Below are positions 1-9,105 of a stretch of 64,000 bases of DNA, one piece after another; position 1 is the stretch's first letter, and the number at the start of each line of letters is the position of its first letter. The stretch covers positions 186,001-250,000 of the forward strand of contig NZ_BSTD01000001.1 of assembly GCF_030269325.1 (NCBI RefSeq), given 5' to 3'. A program made the position numbers and the translations under genes. The DNA is from Amycolatopsis sp. NBRC 101858 (GTDB taxonomy: Bacteria; Actinomycetota; Actinomycetes; Mycobacteriales; Pseudonocardiaceae). A model generated the notes under the pieces. That model was not told where the DNA came from. It did no database searches and saw only the letters and a program-made list of their open reading frames with translations.

Positions 1-734
1 TCTGCGAAAAGCCCCTGACGCTCACCGCCGCCGACGCCGAAGAGGTGATCGCCGCCGCCCGCGCGCACGACGTCTTCCTCATGGAGGCGTTCATGTACCG
101 CCTGCACCCGCAGACCCGGCGGCTGGTCGAGCTGATCGCGAGCGGCGCGATCGGCGAAGTCCGCGCGGTCGACACGACGTTCTCCTTCGACAGCAACCCG
201 GAGGAGACCGCGCGCCTCGGCGACCCCGCGCTCGGCGGTGGCGGGATCCTCGACGTCGGCTGCTACTGCACGTCCCTGGCGCGGCTGGTCGCCCAGGCCG
301 CCACCGGACAGGACGTCGTCGAGCCCACCGAAGTCAGCGGGATGGCCCACCTGAGCGGGCAAGGCGTCGACAAGTACGCCACCGGCCTGCTGCGCCTGCC
401 CGGCGACATCCTCGCGACGATCTCCTGCGGCATCCGGCTGACCCGCGAGGACGGCATCCGCGTGTTCGGCACGCGCGGGCAGCTCCACATCCCGCAGCCG
501 GCGTGGATCCACCCGCTGCGCAAGCCCGGCGTCTCCCGGATCGTCCTGACCCCGGCCGACGGCGAGCCCGAGATCATCGAGGTCGAAGCGACCCAGGGGG
601 TCTTCGCGCGCGAAGCGGACCACGTCGCCACGCACGTCGGCGACCGGCAGGCACCCGAGCTGACCTGGGCCGAGACGCTGGCCAACATGCGCACGCTCGA
701 CCGGTGGCGCGAGGCCGTCGGGTACGGAAAGTGA
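1..734 (+). CDS. Gfo/Idh/MocA-family NAD(P)-dependent oxidoreductase, 5' end missing
   Basis: The reading frame is open from base 3, so the gene starts before the window; 243 residues are visible. It opens with the EKP motif that closes the nucleotide-binding Rossmann half of this family. A glycine-rich GGGGILDVGCY segment follows, matching the conserved GG...D-x-G-x-Y element of the C-terminal alpha/beta domain that carries catalytic residues. The family oxidises or reduces sugars, inositols and similar polyols with NAD(P). The substrate cannot be told from this fragment. Its stop codon lies inside the GTGA start of cobK, so the two are probably co-transcribed and translationally coupled, although no metabolic link is evident. 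Confidence 0.85.
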   Translation, partial: CEKPLTLTAADAEEVIAAARAHDVFLMEAFMYRLHPQTRRLVELIASGAIGEVRAVDTTFSFDSNPEETARLGDPALGGGGILDVGCYCTSLARLVAQAATGQDVVEPTEVSGMAHLSGQGVDKYATGLLRLPGDILATISCGIRLTREDGIRVFGTRGQLHIPQPAWIHPLRKPGVSRIVLTPADGEPEIIEVEATQGVFAREADHVATHVGDRQAPELTWAETLANMRTLDRWREAVGYGK

Positions 735-1450
735 TCCTCATCCTCGGCGGCACCGGCGAAGCGCGAAAACTGGCCGAAGACCTCGTACGCAACGAAGTCC
801 GCGTCGTGTCTTCGCTGGCCGGCCGCGTCGCGCGGCCGAGGCTCCCGGTCGGCGAAGTGCGCGTAGGCGGCTTCGGTGGCCCGGAAGGTCTCGCGGCCTG
901 GCTGCGCGAGAACGACGTGAAAGCCGTCGTGGACGCGACGCACCCCTTCGCCGAGCGCATCGGCGCGAACGCGGCGAAAGCGGCCGAGCAGACGCGAACT
1001 CCCCTGCTGAGGCTCGCCCGGCCCGGGTGGGAAGCGGGCGAACACGACGTCTGGCACTGGGCCGACGACCTCGAAGACGCCGCGAAAAAGCTGCCCGAGC
1101 TGGGCGAACGCGTCTTCCTCACCAGCGGCCGCCAGGGCCTCCCGGCCTTCGCGCACCTCGACGACCTGTGGTTCCTGATCCGCTGCGTCGACCCGCCCGA
1201 GCCGCCGCTCCCCCGCCGGCACGAACTGATCCTCGCCCGCGGGCCCTACGAGGTAGCCGCCGAACGCGAGCTGCTCGAGCGGGTGGACGTCCTGGTCACC
1301 AAGGACTCCGGCGGCACGCAGACCAGCGCGAAGCTCACGGCGGCGCGCGAACTGGGCAAACCCGTCCTGCTGGTCCGGCGGCCGCCGAGGCCCAGCACCG
1401 AGGCCGCCGCGACCGTGGCCGAAGCCGTCGAATGGGTCCTGAGCCGATGA
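731..1450 (+). CDS. cobK: Precorrin-6A reductase
   Basis: 239 residues, the usual length for CobK/CbiJ. The enzyme reduces the macrocycle of precorrin-6A to precorrin-6B with NADPH in corrin ring synthesis. Family signatures seen are the N-terminal ILGGTGEARKLA nucleotide-binding loop, the central DATHPFAERI...NA block, and the C-terminal TKDSGG motif followed by a KPVLLVRRPP strand. The GTG start overlaps the preceding stop (GTGA), and its own stop overlaps the ATG of bluB (ATGA), giving a coupled cobK-bluB pair. An overlapping long frame on the other strand is a shadow. Identification is secure from motifs and from the company of bluB. Confidence 0.93.
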   Translation: MILILGGTGEARKLAEDLVRNEVRVVSSLAGRVARPRLPVGEVRVGGFGGPEGLAAWLRENDVKAVVDATHPFAERIGANAAKAAEQTRTPLLRLARPGWEAGEHDVWHWADDLEDAAKKLPELGERVFLTSGRQGLPAFAHLDDLWFLIRCVDPPEPPLPRRHELILARGPYEVAAERELLERVDVLVTKDSGGTQTSAKLTAARELGKPVLLVRRPPRPSTEAAATVAEAVEWVLSR

Positions 1451-2106
1451 GCGAAGAGTTCTACGAGGTCCTGCGCAAACGCCGCGACGTCCGCGGCGAG
1501 TTCACCGGCGAGCCGATTCCTGAGGCCACCCTGCTGAGGATCCTCGAAGCCGCCCACGCCGCCCCCAGTGTCGGGCTCACCCAGCCCTGGGACTTCGTGC
1601 TGGTCGACGACCACGCCACGCGCGAGACGTTCGCGAAGCACGTCCACGAGGAGCGCGAGGTGTTCGCGGAGCAGCTCACCGAAGACCGCGCGAGCACCTT
1701 CGCGAACATCAAGATCGAGGGCATCCTCGAAGCGAGCCTCGGCATCGTCGTCACCTACGACCCGGCCCGCGGCGCGCCCGACGTCCTCGGCCGGCACGCC
1801 ATCGCCGACGCCGGCCTCTACTCGGTGTGCCTCGCCATCCAGAACCTGTGGCTCGCCGCGACCGCCGAGGGCCTCGGCGTCGGCTGGGTCAGCTTCTACC
1901 GCGAGCCGTTCCTCGGCGGGCTGCTCGGCATCCCGGACGGCATCCGGCCGGTCGCGTGGCTCTGCGTCGGGCCGGTGAGCAAGCTGGAAACGGTGCCCGA
2001 CCTGGAGCGCCACGGGTGGCGCAGCCGCCGTCCCCTGGCCGGGGCGCTCCACCACGGGCGCTTCACGCCGCGTGACCCGGGGGTTGCGTCAGCCGCCGAC
2101 GTCTGA
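1447..2106 (+). CDS. bluB: 5,6-dimethylbenzimidazole synthase
   Basis: 219 residues of the nitroreductase fold. BluB consumes reduced FMN and oxygen to form 5,6-dimethylbenzimidazole, the lower axial ligand of cobalamin. The sequence begins with FYEVLRKRRDVRGEF, then has the flavin-binding EAAHAAPSVGLTQPWDF stretch and the GVGWVSFY segment near residue 140, all typical of BluB rather than general nitroreductases. The ATG overlaps the cobK stop. Having an oxygen-dependent DMB synthase fits the aerobic pathway indicated by cobG and cobN further on. The arabinosyltransferase gene starts 18 bases downstream on the same strand and may share the transcript. Confidence 0.93.
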   Translation: MSEEFYEVLRKRRDVRGEFTGEPIPEATLLRILEAAHAAPSVGLTQPWDFVLVDDHATRETFAKHVHEEREVFAEQLTEDRASTFANIKIEGILEASLGIVVTYDPARGAPDVLGRHAIADAGLYSVCLAIQNLWLAATAEGLGVGWVSFYREPFLGGLLGIPDGIRPVAWLCVGPVSKLETVPDLERHGWRSRRPLAGALHHGRFTPRDPGVASAADV

Positions 2107-2124
2107 CCCGTTAGCGTTGCGCCG

Positions 2125-5100
2125 ATGCGTCTGATTGCCGTAGCGCTGGGGTTGCTCTCGGCCTTGTGCGCGCTGGCTTTCCCCTTCCTGCCGGTGGTGC
2201 AGGACACGGCGGAGGTCGTCTGGCCGACCGGCAGCGACACCCGCTCCGTCAACGCGCCCTTGACCGGGTACTGGGCCCAGGACCTGCGCGCCGAGCTGCC
2301 GTGCGCGGCGATCCGCTCGGTGGACGCCCGCACGACCGGTCCCGGCCTGCTCTTCGCCACCGTGCCGGACGGCCGCACCGACCCGAAGGCCGGCAACGGC
2401 GTCGGCCTGCAGCTGCGCATCGACAACGGCGTGCTGCTCGCCTCCAGCCAGGGCCAGCAGATCGCCCAGCAGCCGCTCCCGGCCGAGAAGTGCGACGTCG
2501 AGCTGGACGTCGACGCGACGCAGATGACCCTCGCCGTGGCCGGGACGCCGGTGTTCCACGCGAACGGCGACGTCCGGCCCCGCGTGGTCGGCATCTACTC
2601 CTCGATCAACTCGAGCCGGGACCCGATCGCCGGGCTGCACGTCTCGGTCGTGCCGGACACGCGCTACCAGACGTCGCCGACCGCGCTGAAGATCGGCGTC
2701 GGCGTGCTCGCCGTGCTGTCGCTGATCGGCTGCATGATCGCGGTCTGGCGCCGCGACTCCGGCTCCGCGAGACGCGCGCCGCGCTGGGCGCCGGTCGGCT
2801 GGTGGCGGCTGACGCTGCGGGACGCCACGGTGATCGCCGCGCTCGGCGCGTGGGTCTTCATCGGGCCGGTGACCTCGGACGACGGCTACATCCTGACGAT
2901 GGCCCGGGTCACCGAGCAGACCGGGTTCCTCACGAACTACCACCGCTGGTTCGGGGTCGCCGAGGCGCCGTTCGGCTGGTTCTACCACGTCTTCGAGCTG
3001 ATGGCGCACGTCAGCGTGGTCCCGCCGTGGATCCGGCTGCCGTCGTTCCTGCTCGGCGTGCTCAGCTGGCTGCTGATCAGCCGCGAGGTGATGCCGCGCC
3101 TCGGCACCCAGATCCGCACCAGCCGCCCGGCCAGCTGGGCCGCGGCGACGGTGTTCCTGATCTGGTGGATGCCCTACAACAACGGCGTCCGCCCCGAACC
3201 GGTGGCCGCGCTCGGCTCGCTGCTGGCGATCTGCGCGGTGGAGCGCACGCTGGTGACGCGCCGGCTGCTGCCGCTGTGCCTCGGCCTGACCGCGGCCGGG
3301 TTCACCCTGGCCGCGACGCCGACCGGGCTGATCGCGGTGGCGCCGTACCTGGTCGCCGCGCGCCCGCTGTTCAAGCTGATCCGCCAGCGCGCGAACGAGA
3401 ACGGCTGGCTGCCGGTGCTCGCGCCGGTCGCCGCGGCCGGGCTGCTGGTGCTGGTCGCGGTGTTCGCCGACCAGACGTTCGCGACCGTCCAGGAGGCGAC
3501 CCGGATCCGGACCCAGGTGGGCCCGAACCTGTCGTGGTTCCAGGAGCTCGCCCGCTACCAGCTGCTGTTCGCCGACCTGCCGGACGGCTCGGCGCCACGC
3601 CGCTTCCCGGTGCTCCTGGTCGTGCTGTGCACCGCCACCTGCCTGGTGATGCTGCTGCGCCGCGGCCGCATCCCCGGCGCGGCGCTCGGCCCCGCGCGCC
3701 GTCTGATCGGCACGACGGCGCTGTTCTTCCTGCTGCTGGCCCTGACGCCGACGAAGTGGACGCACCACTTCGGCGCGTTCGCCGCGGTCGGCGCGTCGAT
3801 GGCGGCGCTGGCCGCGCTCGCGACCAGCTCGACCGTGCTGCGGTCCAAACGCAACCGCGCGGCCTTCCTCGCCGCGCTGCTGGTGGTCGCCGCGCTCGCC
3901 GCGACCGGGCCCAACACGTACTGGTTCGTCTCGCGCCTCGGCGTCCAGTGGACGAACGTGGCGCCGTCGATCGGCGGCATCGGGCTGTCCACGATCCTGC
4001 TGGTGGCCGCGGCCGTCGCCGGGATCTACGCGTTCGTCGAGAACGTCCGCGCGCACCGGCCGGGCCTGCCGGCCCAGCCGCAGGAGGGCAGGCTGCGCGC
4101 GCTGCGGCTCGGGTCGCTGTCGCTGGTGGTGGTCTGCGGCCTGGTGGCGGGCGGCGAGTTCGTCACGATGGCGTGGGCGATCCACAACCAGGCCGGCAGC
4201 TACAGCCTCGGCGCGGCGAACATCGGGCACCTGTTCGGCAAGAGCTGCAACCTCTCCGACCACGTCATGGTCGAGCGCGACGCGGCGACGAGCATCCTGC
4301 ACCCGCAGGCCGAGCAGCGGACGGTCGCGGAGAAGCCCAAGGAGCCCGACTCCCCGCTGCCGAACCCCGACCAGGACAACGGCCGCGTCCAGACCGGCTT
4401 CCACACCCGCGCGGTCGACGACAAGGACCCGCTGGCCGAGCCGCCGCACGGGTTCACGCCGGAGACCGTGCCGATGTGGTCGAGCTACCTCGACCAGGAG
4501 ACGCGCGCGGGCCGCCTGCGCAGCGACTGGTACGCGCTGACGGAGAAGCCGGCGGACGGCCAGATCGTGGTGGCCACGGCCGGCGCCGCCCGCCGCCCGA
4601 CGTCGGTGAGCCTCGACTACGGCGTCAACACGCCGGAGGGCGTGAAGGTGCTGCGCAGCCAGTTCATGCTCCCGCCGGGCTCGGGCACGGGCGGCTGGAA
4701 CGACACGCGCATCAACCTGCGCGACCTGCCCGCGGAGACGAACGCGGTCCGCATCAACATCGTCGACAACGACCTGACGGAGGACGGCTGGATCGCGGCG
4801 TCGGCCCCGCGCGTCCCGACGTTCACGACGCTGACGGACAAGATCGGCTCGAAGCCGGTGTACGTCGACTGGCCGGCGTCGTTCGTGTACCCGTGCGTCC
4901 AGCCGGTGACGTCCCACGACGGGATTTCGCAGGTGCCGGAGTACCGCATCACGGCGGGCGGCCTGGCGGACGAGGCGGAGTGGGCGTCCTCGACCAACGG
5001 CGGGCCGATCGGCTGGCTGGAGGAGCTGGCCGAGGAACCCGAGGTGCCGAGCTACCTGATCGGGCAGCCGAGCCAGTCGTGGGGCCAGCTGCTGCAGATC

Positions 5101-5217
5101 GAGCCGTTCACCGAAGGCATCGCGCCGACGGTGGTGCACGGGGAGAAGACCGTGCCGGGCTGGTGGTCCCCGGGCCCGGGCCCGAGCCAGCCGAACGGCA
5201 AGGACCCGACGCGCTAG
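2125..5217 (+). CDS. Emb-family cell-wall arabinosyltransferase
   Basis: 1030 residues, slightly shorter than mycobacterial EmbA/B/C (about 1090). These GT-C membrane enzymes transfer arabinofuranose from decaprenyl-phosphoarabinose onto arabinogalactan or lipoarabinomannan at the outer face of the membrane. Seen are an N-terminal hydrophobic segment, a jelly-roll-like region at about 40-180, the GPVTSDDGY acidic motif near residue 250 expected for the catalytic aspartates, the YNNGVRPEPVAALGS motif near 352, about a dozen hydrophobic helices up to residue 690, and a soluble C-terminal carbohydrate-binding part ending in a proline/glycine-rich tail. Only one emb gene is present, not the tandem set of mycobacteria, so EmbA, B or C identity is not assigned. 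Its stop is one base from that of the convergent next gene. Confidence 0.9.
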   Translation: MRLIAVALGLLSALCALAFPFLPVVQDTAEVVWPTGSDTRSVNAPLTGYWAQDLRAELPCAAIRSVDARTTGPGLLFATVPDGRTDPKAGNGVGLQLRIDNGVLLASSQGQQIAQQPLPAEKCDVELDVDATQMTLAVAGTPVFHANGDVRPRVVGIYSSINSSRDPIAGLHVSVVPDTRYQTSPTALKIGVGVLAVLSLIGCMIAVWRRDSGSARRAPRWAPVGWWRLTLRDATVIAALGAWVFIGPVTSDDGYILTMARVTEQTGFLTNYHRWFGVAEAPFGWFYHVFELMAHVSVVPPWIRLPSFLLGVLSWLLISREVMPRLGTQIRTSRPASWAAATVFLIWWMPYNNGVRPEPVAALGSLLAICAVERTLVTRRLLPLCLGLTAAGFTLAATPTGLIAVAPYLVAARPLFKLIRQRANENGWLPVLAPVAAAGLLVLVAVFADQTFATVQEATRIRTQVGPNLSWFQELARYQLLFADLPDGSAPRRFPVLLVVLCTATCLVMLLRRGRIPGAALGPARRLIGTTALFFLLLALTPTKWTHHFGAFAAVGASMAALAALATSSTVLRSKRNRAAFLAALLVVAALAATGPNTYWFVSRLGVQWTNVAPSIGGIGLSTILLVAAAVAGIYAFVENVRAHRPGLPAQPQEGRLRALRLGSLSLVVVCGLVAGGEFVTMAWAIHNQAGSYSLGAANIGHLFGKSCNLSDHVMVERDAATSILHPQAEQRTVAEKPKEPDSPLPNPDQDNGRVQTGFHTRAVDDKDPLAEPPHGFTPETVPMWSSYLDQETRAGRLRSDWYALTEKPADGQIVVATAGAARRPTSVSLDYGVNTPEGVKVLRSQFMLPPGSGTGGWNDTRINLRDLPAETNAVRINIVDNDLTEDGWIAASAPRVPTFTTLTDKIGSKPVYVDWPASFVYPCVQPVTSHDGISQVPEYRITAGGLADEAEWASSTNGGPIGWLEELAEEPEVPSYLIGQPSQSWGQLLQIEPFTEGIAPTVVHGEKTVPGWWSPGPGPSQPNGKDPTR

Positions 5218-5218
5218 G

Positions 5219-6208
5219 TCAGGTGTCGAGCAGCTCCGGGGCGAAGATCTCCTCGACCGTCCACCGGCGCTTCGACAGGCCCTGCTCGTGGTGGTAGCGC
5301 AGGAAAGTGTCGAGCTCCGACCGGTTCGCCGACACTCCGTACGGCCACCAGTCCTCGCCGAACAGCCGGTCGTTCTCCTCCATCAGCGCGTTGGCCCACG
5401 GCAGCATCACCGGTGCCTCGTACAGGCGGCGGAACTTCCGGTAGCGGTCCGCGCCGGCTTCCTTCGCGTCGTCGAAGGCGGTGTAGACGGCGCGCGCGAG
5501 TCCGGGGTTGGCCGCCAGCAGGTCCCGCCGGGCCACGACCGTGTGCATGATCGGGAAGTTCCCGGTCCGGCGGTAGTAGTCCCGTTCGACCGTTTCGTAG
5601 TCGGGGAACAGCCGGGTGATGTTCGGGGAGCCGTCCAGGAACGGCTGCGGGACGTTGGCGGTGAACAGGGCGTCGATCTCACCGGACTCGAGCATCCCCG
5701 ACAGCGCCCGGCCTTCGGGCGCGGTCGTGATGTCGAGACCGTCCGGATGCGGGTGGCTGGTGAACTCGAACGGCGGCGCGGGGTGGTCCAGCCCGCCGAT
5801 CACCCACCGGTTGGCTTCGGGCTTGAAGCCGTGTTCGTCGGCGAGGATGCCCTTCATCCAGACGCCGGGGTCCTGGCCGTAGACGCCGAACTCGCCGATG
5901 GTCTTGCCGACGAGGTCGGCGGGCCCGGTGATCCCGCTGCCCGCGTGGACGAACACGGCCGAGTGCCGAAACAGCCGCACCGGAAAGGCCGGGATGGCCA
6001 CCAGCGGTACGCCCTGGTCCAGCGCCCGCAGGAAGAACGTCAGCCCGAACTCGGACACCTCCACCTCTTCGCGCGCCAGGCGTCCGAAGATCTCGGGCAA
6101 GGTGGCCGCGGTCGACATCGTCGTGCTGCCGGCCCCGGCCACCGTCACCGATCCGTCGAACAGGGCTTCGGTGTTGTCGTAACGGAAACTCCCGATCCGC
6201 AAGTCCAT
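5219..6208 (-). CDS. 4,5-dihydroxyphthalate decarboxylase-like protein (periplasmic-binding fold)
   Basis: 329 residues starting at MDLRIGSFRYDNTEALFDG behind a clear AAAGGAG ribosome-binding site; a longer frame upstream has no coding character. The pattern 'FRYDNTEALFDG ... PEIFGRLAREEVEVSEF ... VPLVAIPAFPVRLFRHSAVFV ... VGKTIGEFGVYGQDPGVWMKGILADE' follows the Pht5 / 4,5-dihydroxyphthalate decarboxylase family, which uses a type-2 periplasmic-binding fold. No signal peptide or lipobox is present, so a cytoplasmic enzyme is more likely than a transporter component. No phthalate pathway genes adjoin it, so the true substrate is open. It is convergent with the emb gene, the stops being one base apart, without room for a separate terminator. 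Confidence 0.75.
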   Translation of the reverse strand: MDLRIGSFRYDNTEALFDGSVTVAGAGSTTMSTAATLPEIFGRLAREEVEVSEFGLTFFLRALDQGVPLVAIPAFPVRLFRHSAVFVHAGSGITGPADLVGKTIGEFGVYGQDPGVWMKGILADEHGFKPEANRWVIGGLDHPAPPFEFTSHPHPDGLDITTAPEGRALSGMLESGEIDALFTANVPQPFLDGSPNITRLFPDYETVERDYYRRTGNFPIMHTVVARRDLLAANPGLARAVYTAFDDAKEAGADRYRKFRRLYEAPVMLPWANALMEENDRLFGEDWWPYGVSANRSELDTFLRYHHEQGLSKRRWTVEEIFAPELLDT

Positions 6209-6275
6209 GTCGCTCCTTTCGTCGTACCTCCGATCATCACGGCGAGTACGACGAAGAAGCCAACACCGATGTGGT

Positions 6276-7016
6276 TCAGGCGATACCGGACCGGTATGAC
6301 GTCCACGCGGTCCGACGCTGGAGCAGGAACCCCGCGCGCTCCAGGTTGGCCACGCTCGGGGAACCCGGACGAGCCGTCGCCACCGCCAGCGTGCAGCCCT
6401 CCGCGGCGGCCGCCACGAGACGCCGGCGCAGCAACGCCGGCTGCGCGCCCCGGCCGCGGTATTCGGGCAGGGTCGAAGCGGCTCCGAGGATCGCAACACC
6501 GCCGTCGATCGTCATGCCCGCGGCGGCGATCGGCGTCTCCCCCTCCCGCAGCACGAACCGGCGCATGATCGGGAGCCGGTGTTCCGCGGTCATGTAGGCG
6601 GCGACCGCGCCGTGCACCTCGAACCCCGCCAGCAGGATCCGCACGAAGGTGTCCTCGTCGACCTCGTCCGGAGGCGCTTCCGAAGCGGGCTCCAGCTGCT
6701 TGACCGCCAGGAAGCGCTCGCCCGCGGGCACCAGGCCCGGCACGGCGAGCCCGGCCGGCGCCACCACGGTCGGCTCGGCACCGTCCCACTCGGGCGACCG
6801 GACGAAGCCGGCCACCACCGGCAGCGTTTCCGGGGTCACCCCGGTCACCGTCGACAGGTACCCGAGCGCGGGATCCGTCGCCAGCACGGCCAGCAGGCCG
6901 GCGTGCTCCCAGGCCCGGAACCGGCCGGGCACGCCCGCGGCCGACGCCGCCTCGCCCGCCAGCGCCGCCCGGTGGTGCAGAGCCGACTCGGCCGTCAGTA
7001 GCTGCGCGGAGTCCAC
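6276..7016 (-). CDS. GNAT-family N-acetyltransferase
   Basis: 246 residues. The acetyl-CoA binding signature is clear near residue 190: AASTLPEYRGRGAQPALLRR, with the Q/R-x-x-G-x-G/A loop. It is followed by ATARPGSPSVANLERAGF, the usual 'N-x-x-S-x-x-x-xx-xxGF' end of a GNAT fold. The N-terminal 120 residues are less conserved. The GTG start at 7016 lies inside the end of cobIJ (22-base overlap), so it is the last gene of the cobG-cobH-cobIJ transcript and is probably translated by coupling. A role in cobalamin synthesis is not known for this family, and the acceptor is unknown. Confidence 0.82.
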   Translation of the reverse strand: MDSAQLLTAESALHHRAALAGEAASAAGVPGRFRAWEHAGLLAVLATDPALGYLSTVTGVTPETLPVVAGFVRSPEWDGAEPTVVAPAGLAVPGLVPAGERFLAVKQLEPASEAPPDEVDEDTFVRILLAGFEVHGAVAAYMTAEHRLPIMRRFVLREGETPIAAAGMTIDGGVAILGAASTLPEYRGRGAQPALLRRRLVAAAAEGCTLAVATARPGSPSVANLERAGFLLQRRTAWTSYRSGIA

Positions 7017-8485
7017 ACCACGCCGTCCTCCACCCGGGTCCGCGACGAGCCGACGATCAGCAGGCAGCGCATGTCCACTGTGGACGGATCAAGGTCGCCC
7101 AGCGTCGTCACGCGGATGTCTTCTTCCGGGCCGCCGACGTCCCGCGCCACCACGACGGGCGTCTCCGGGGCGCGATGGCGGAGCAGCACGTCCCGGGCGT
7201 CGGCCAGCTGCGTCACCCGCGAGCGCGACGCCGGGTTGTACAGCGCCAGCACCAGGTCGGCCGCGCCCGCCGCGTCAAGGCGCTTCTCGATGATCTCCCA
7301 CGGCTTCAAGCGATCCGACAGCGACAGCACGCAGTAGTCGTGCCCGAGCGGCGCGCCGACCCGCGACGCCGCCGCCTGCGCAGCCGTCACCCCCGGGACG
7401 ATCCGGACGCGGACCCCCGCGACGTGCCCCGAAGACACCTGTTCCAGCACCGCCGACGCCATCGCGAACACCCCCGGGTCGCCCGAGGACACCACCGCGA
7501 CCCGCGCGCCCGACGCGGCCAGCGTCAACGCCTCCACCGCCCGGTCCGCCTCGACGCGGTTGCCGGACGCGTGCCGCTGCTGCCCCGCCTTCTGCGGCAC
7601 CCGCGCGACGTACGGCCCGTACCCGACGATGTGCTCGGCGGCCGCCAGTTCCGCCGCGGCCTCCGGCGTCAGCCACTCCGGACCCGCCGGGCCGAGCCCC
7701 ACTACGACGACCTCGCCCGTCCCCTCGGCCGCCGGAGCGGGTTCGGGGGCGGGCGAAGTCCGTGCCGCGTAAGCCGGAGAAGGCAGCAGTGCCAAGGAAA
7801 AGTACGGCACCGTCGAAGGATCGACCGAAGCCAGGGGCTCGATCCGCTGCTGTCCCCAGGTCGCGCGTTCGACGTAGACGGCGTCGTCCAGCTTCCCGGC
7901 TTCTTCGAAGGCTTCCCGCACCGAGCCGAACGTGCGCCCCAGCTTCAGCACCGCCGCCGCGTCGGTGTCCGCCAGCCGCCGGGCCAGTTCGGGTGCCGGG
8001 AGCGTACCCGGCAGCACGGTCAGCACCTCGTCGCGCTGCACCAGCGGGCGGCCGAGCACCGACGACGCCGCGCTCACCGACGTCACCCCGGGCACGACGA
8101 CCGCGTCGAACCGGCCGGAAAGCCGTTCGTGCATGTACATGTACGAGCCGTAGAAGAACGGGTCGCCTTCGCAGAGCAGGACGACGTCGCGTCCCGCGTC
8201 GAGGTGCTCGGCGAGCCGCTTCGCGCTCAGCTCGTAGAAGTCCGCGATCGCGCCCTCGTACCCGCCGGGGTGGTCGGTCGTCTCGGTCGTGACCGGGTAG
8301 ACGAGCTTCTCCTCGACCTGCCCCTCGCGCAGGTACGGCTCGGCCACCGACCGCGCGATGCTGCGCCCGTGCCGCGCGCAGTGGTAGGCGATCACCGAAG
8401 CTTCGGAGATCAGCCGCGCGGCCTTGACCGTCATCAGTTCCGGGTCGCCGGGGCCGAGCCCGACGCCGTAGAGCGTCCCGGTCAT
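6995..8485 (-). CDS. cobIJ: Fused precorrin-2 C20- and precorrin-3B C17-methyltransferase
   Basis: 496 residues carrying two tetrapyrrole methylase domains. Domain 1 (about 1-235, CobI) starts with TLYGVGLGPGDPELMT and has the CEGDPFFYGSYMYM SAM-pocket motif. Domain 2 (about 250-496, CobJ) starts with VVVVGLGPAGPEWLTPEA and has SSGDPGVFAMASAV plus VPGVTAAQAAASRVGAPLGHDY. A short alanine/proline-rich linker joins them. The enzyme methylates precorrin-2 at C20 and, after CobG, precorrin-3B at C17 with ring contraction, both from S-adenosylmethionine. The fused form is common in actinobacteria. Its ATG overlaps the cobH stop (ATGA). The frame reads on upstream, but the start chosen matches the family N-terminus. 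Confidence 0.95.
   Translation of the reverse strand: MTGTLYGVGLGPGDPELMTVKAARLISEASVIAYHCARHGRSIARSVAEPYLREGQVEEKLVYPVTTETTDHPGGYEGAIADFYELSAKRLAEHLDAGRDVVLLCEGDPFFYGSYMYMHERLSGRFDAVVVPGVTSVSAASSVLGRPLVQRDEVLTVLPGTLPAPELARRLADTDAAAVLKLGRTFGSVREAFEEAGKLDDAVYVERATWGQQRIEPLASVDPSTVPYFSLALLPSPAYAARTSPAPEPAPAAEGTGEVVVVGLGPAGPEWLTPEAAAELAAAEHIVGYGPYVARVPQKAGQQRHASGNRVEADRAVEALTLAASGARVAVVSSGDPGVFAMASAVLEQVSSGHVAGVRVRIVPGVTAAQAAASRVGAPLGHDYCVLSLSDRLKPWEIIEKRLDAAGAADLVLALYNPASRSRVTQLADARDVLLRHRAPETPVVVARDVGGPEEDIRVTTLGDLDPSTVDMRCLLIVGSSRTRVEDGVVWTPRSY
7073..7085. repeat. Copy of the GTCCAC-W-GTGGAC palindrome
   Basis: Exact copy, GTCCACTGTGGAC, inside cobIJ, where on the coding strand it encodes S-T-V-D with the rare Thr codon ACA. 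Confidence 0.6.
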
Positions 8486-9105
8486 TCTTCGGCGCTCGCG
8501 AGGGCGTTGATCGCCGCGACGGCCATCGCGCTGCCGCCGCGCCGTCCGTGCACCACCAAGTAGGGCGCCGGCGCCTGCTTGGCCAGCTCCACTTTGGACT
8601 CGACCGCGCCGACGAACCCGACCGGGACGCCGATGATCGCCGCGGGTGCGCCGACGCCTTCGTCGAGGATCTCCAGCAGGCGGAACAACGCGGTCGGCGC
8701 GTTGCCGATCGCCACGACCGAGCCGGGCAGCTGGTCGCGCCACAGTTCCAAGGCCGCCGCCGAGCGCGTGGTGCCCATCCGCTCGGCGAGCCCGGGCACG
8801 CTCGGGTCCGAGAGCGTGCACACGACTTCGTTGCCCGCGGGCAGGCGGCGCCGGGTGACCCCGCTGGCGATCATCTTCGCGTCGCACAGGATCGGCGCGC
8901 CGGCTTCGAGCGCGGCACGGCCGGACTCGACGACGTCGAGCGTGTAACGCAGGTCGTCGACCAGATCGACCATGCCGCAGGCGTGGATCATCCGGACCGC
9001 CAGGCCCGCCACGTCGTCGGGCAGGATCGCCAGGTCCGCCTCCTCGCGGATCGTGGCGAACGAGTGCCGGTAGATCTCGGCACCGTCCCGCAGGTAGTCG
9101 ATCAC
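8482..9105 (-). CDS. cobH: Precorrin-8X methylmutase
   Basis: 207 residues, the normal length of CobH/CbiC. The enzyme moves the methyl group from C11 to C12 of precorrin-8X to give hydrogenobyrinate. Seen are the N-terminal YRHSFATIREEADL (the His is the expected catalytic residue), RMIHACGMVDLVDDLRY, the 'GAPILCDAKMIASGVTR' core, and the C-terminal GVPVGFVGAVESK motif. The GTG start overlaps the cobG stop and the stop overlaps the cobIJ start, so the three are coupled. The upstream open frame is rejected because CobH proteins begin exactly at this point. Confidence 0.95.
   Translation of the reverse strand: MIDYLRDGAEIYRHSFATIREEADLAILPDDVAGLAVRMIHACGMVDLVDDLRYTLDVVESGRAALEAGAPILCDAKMIASGVTRRRLPAGNEVVCTLSDPSVPGLAERMGTTRSAAALELWRDQLPGSVVAIGNAPTALFRLLEILDEGVGAPAAIIGVPVGFVGAVESKVELAKQAPAPYLVVHGRRGGSAMAVAAINALASAEE

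Noticed and set aside
2089..5139. Very long open frames opposite or overlapping emb, cobN, the flotillin and the giant ATPase
   Set aside because: Arginine/alanine/glycine-rich translations without any family motif; they mirror the third-position GC of the true genes in other frames.
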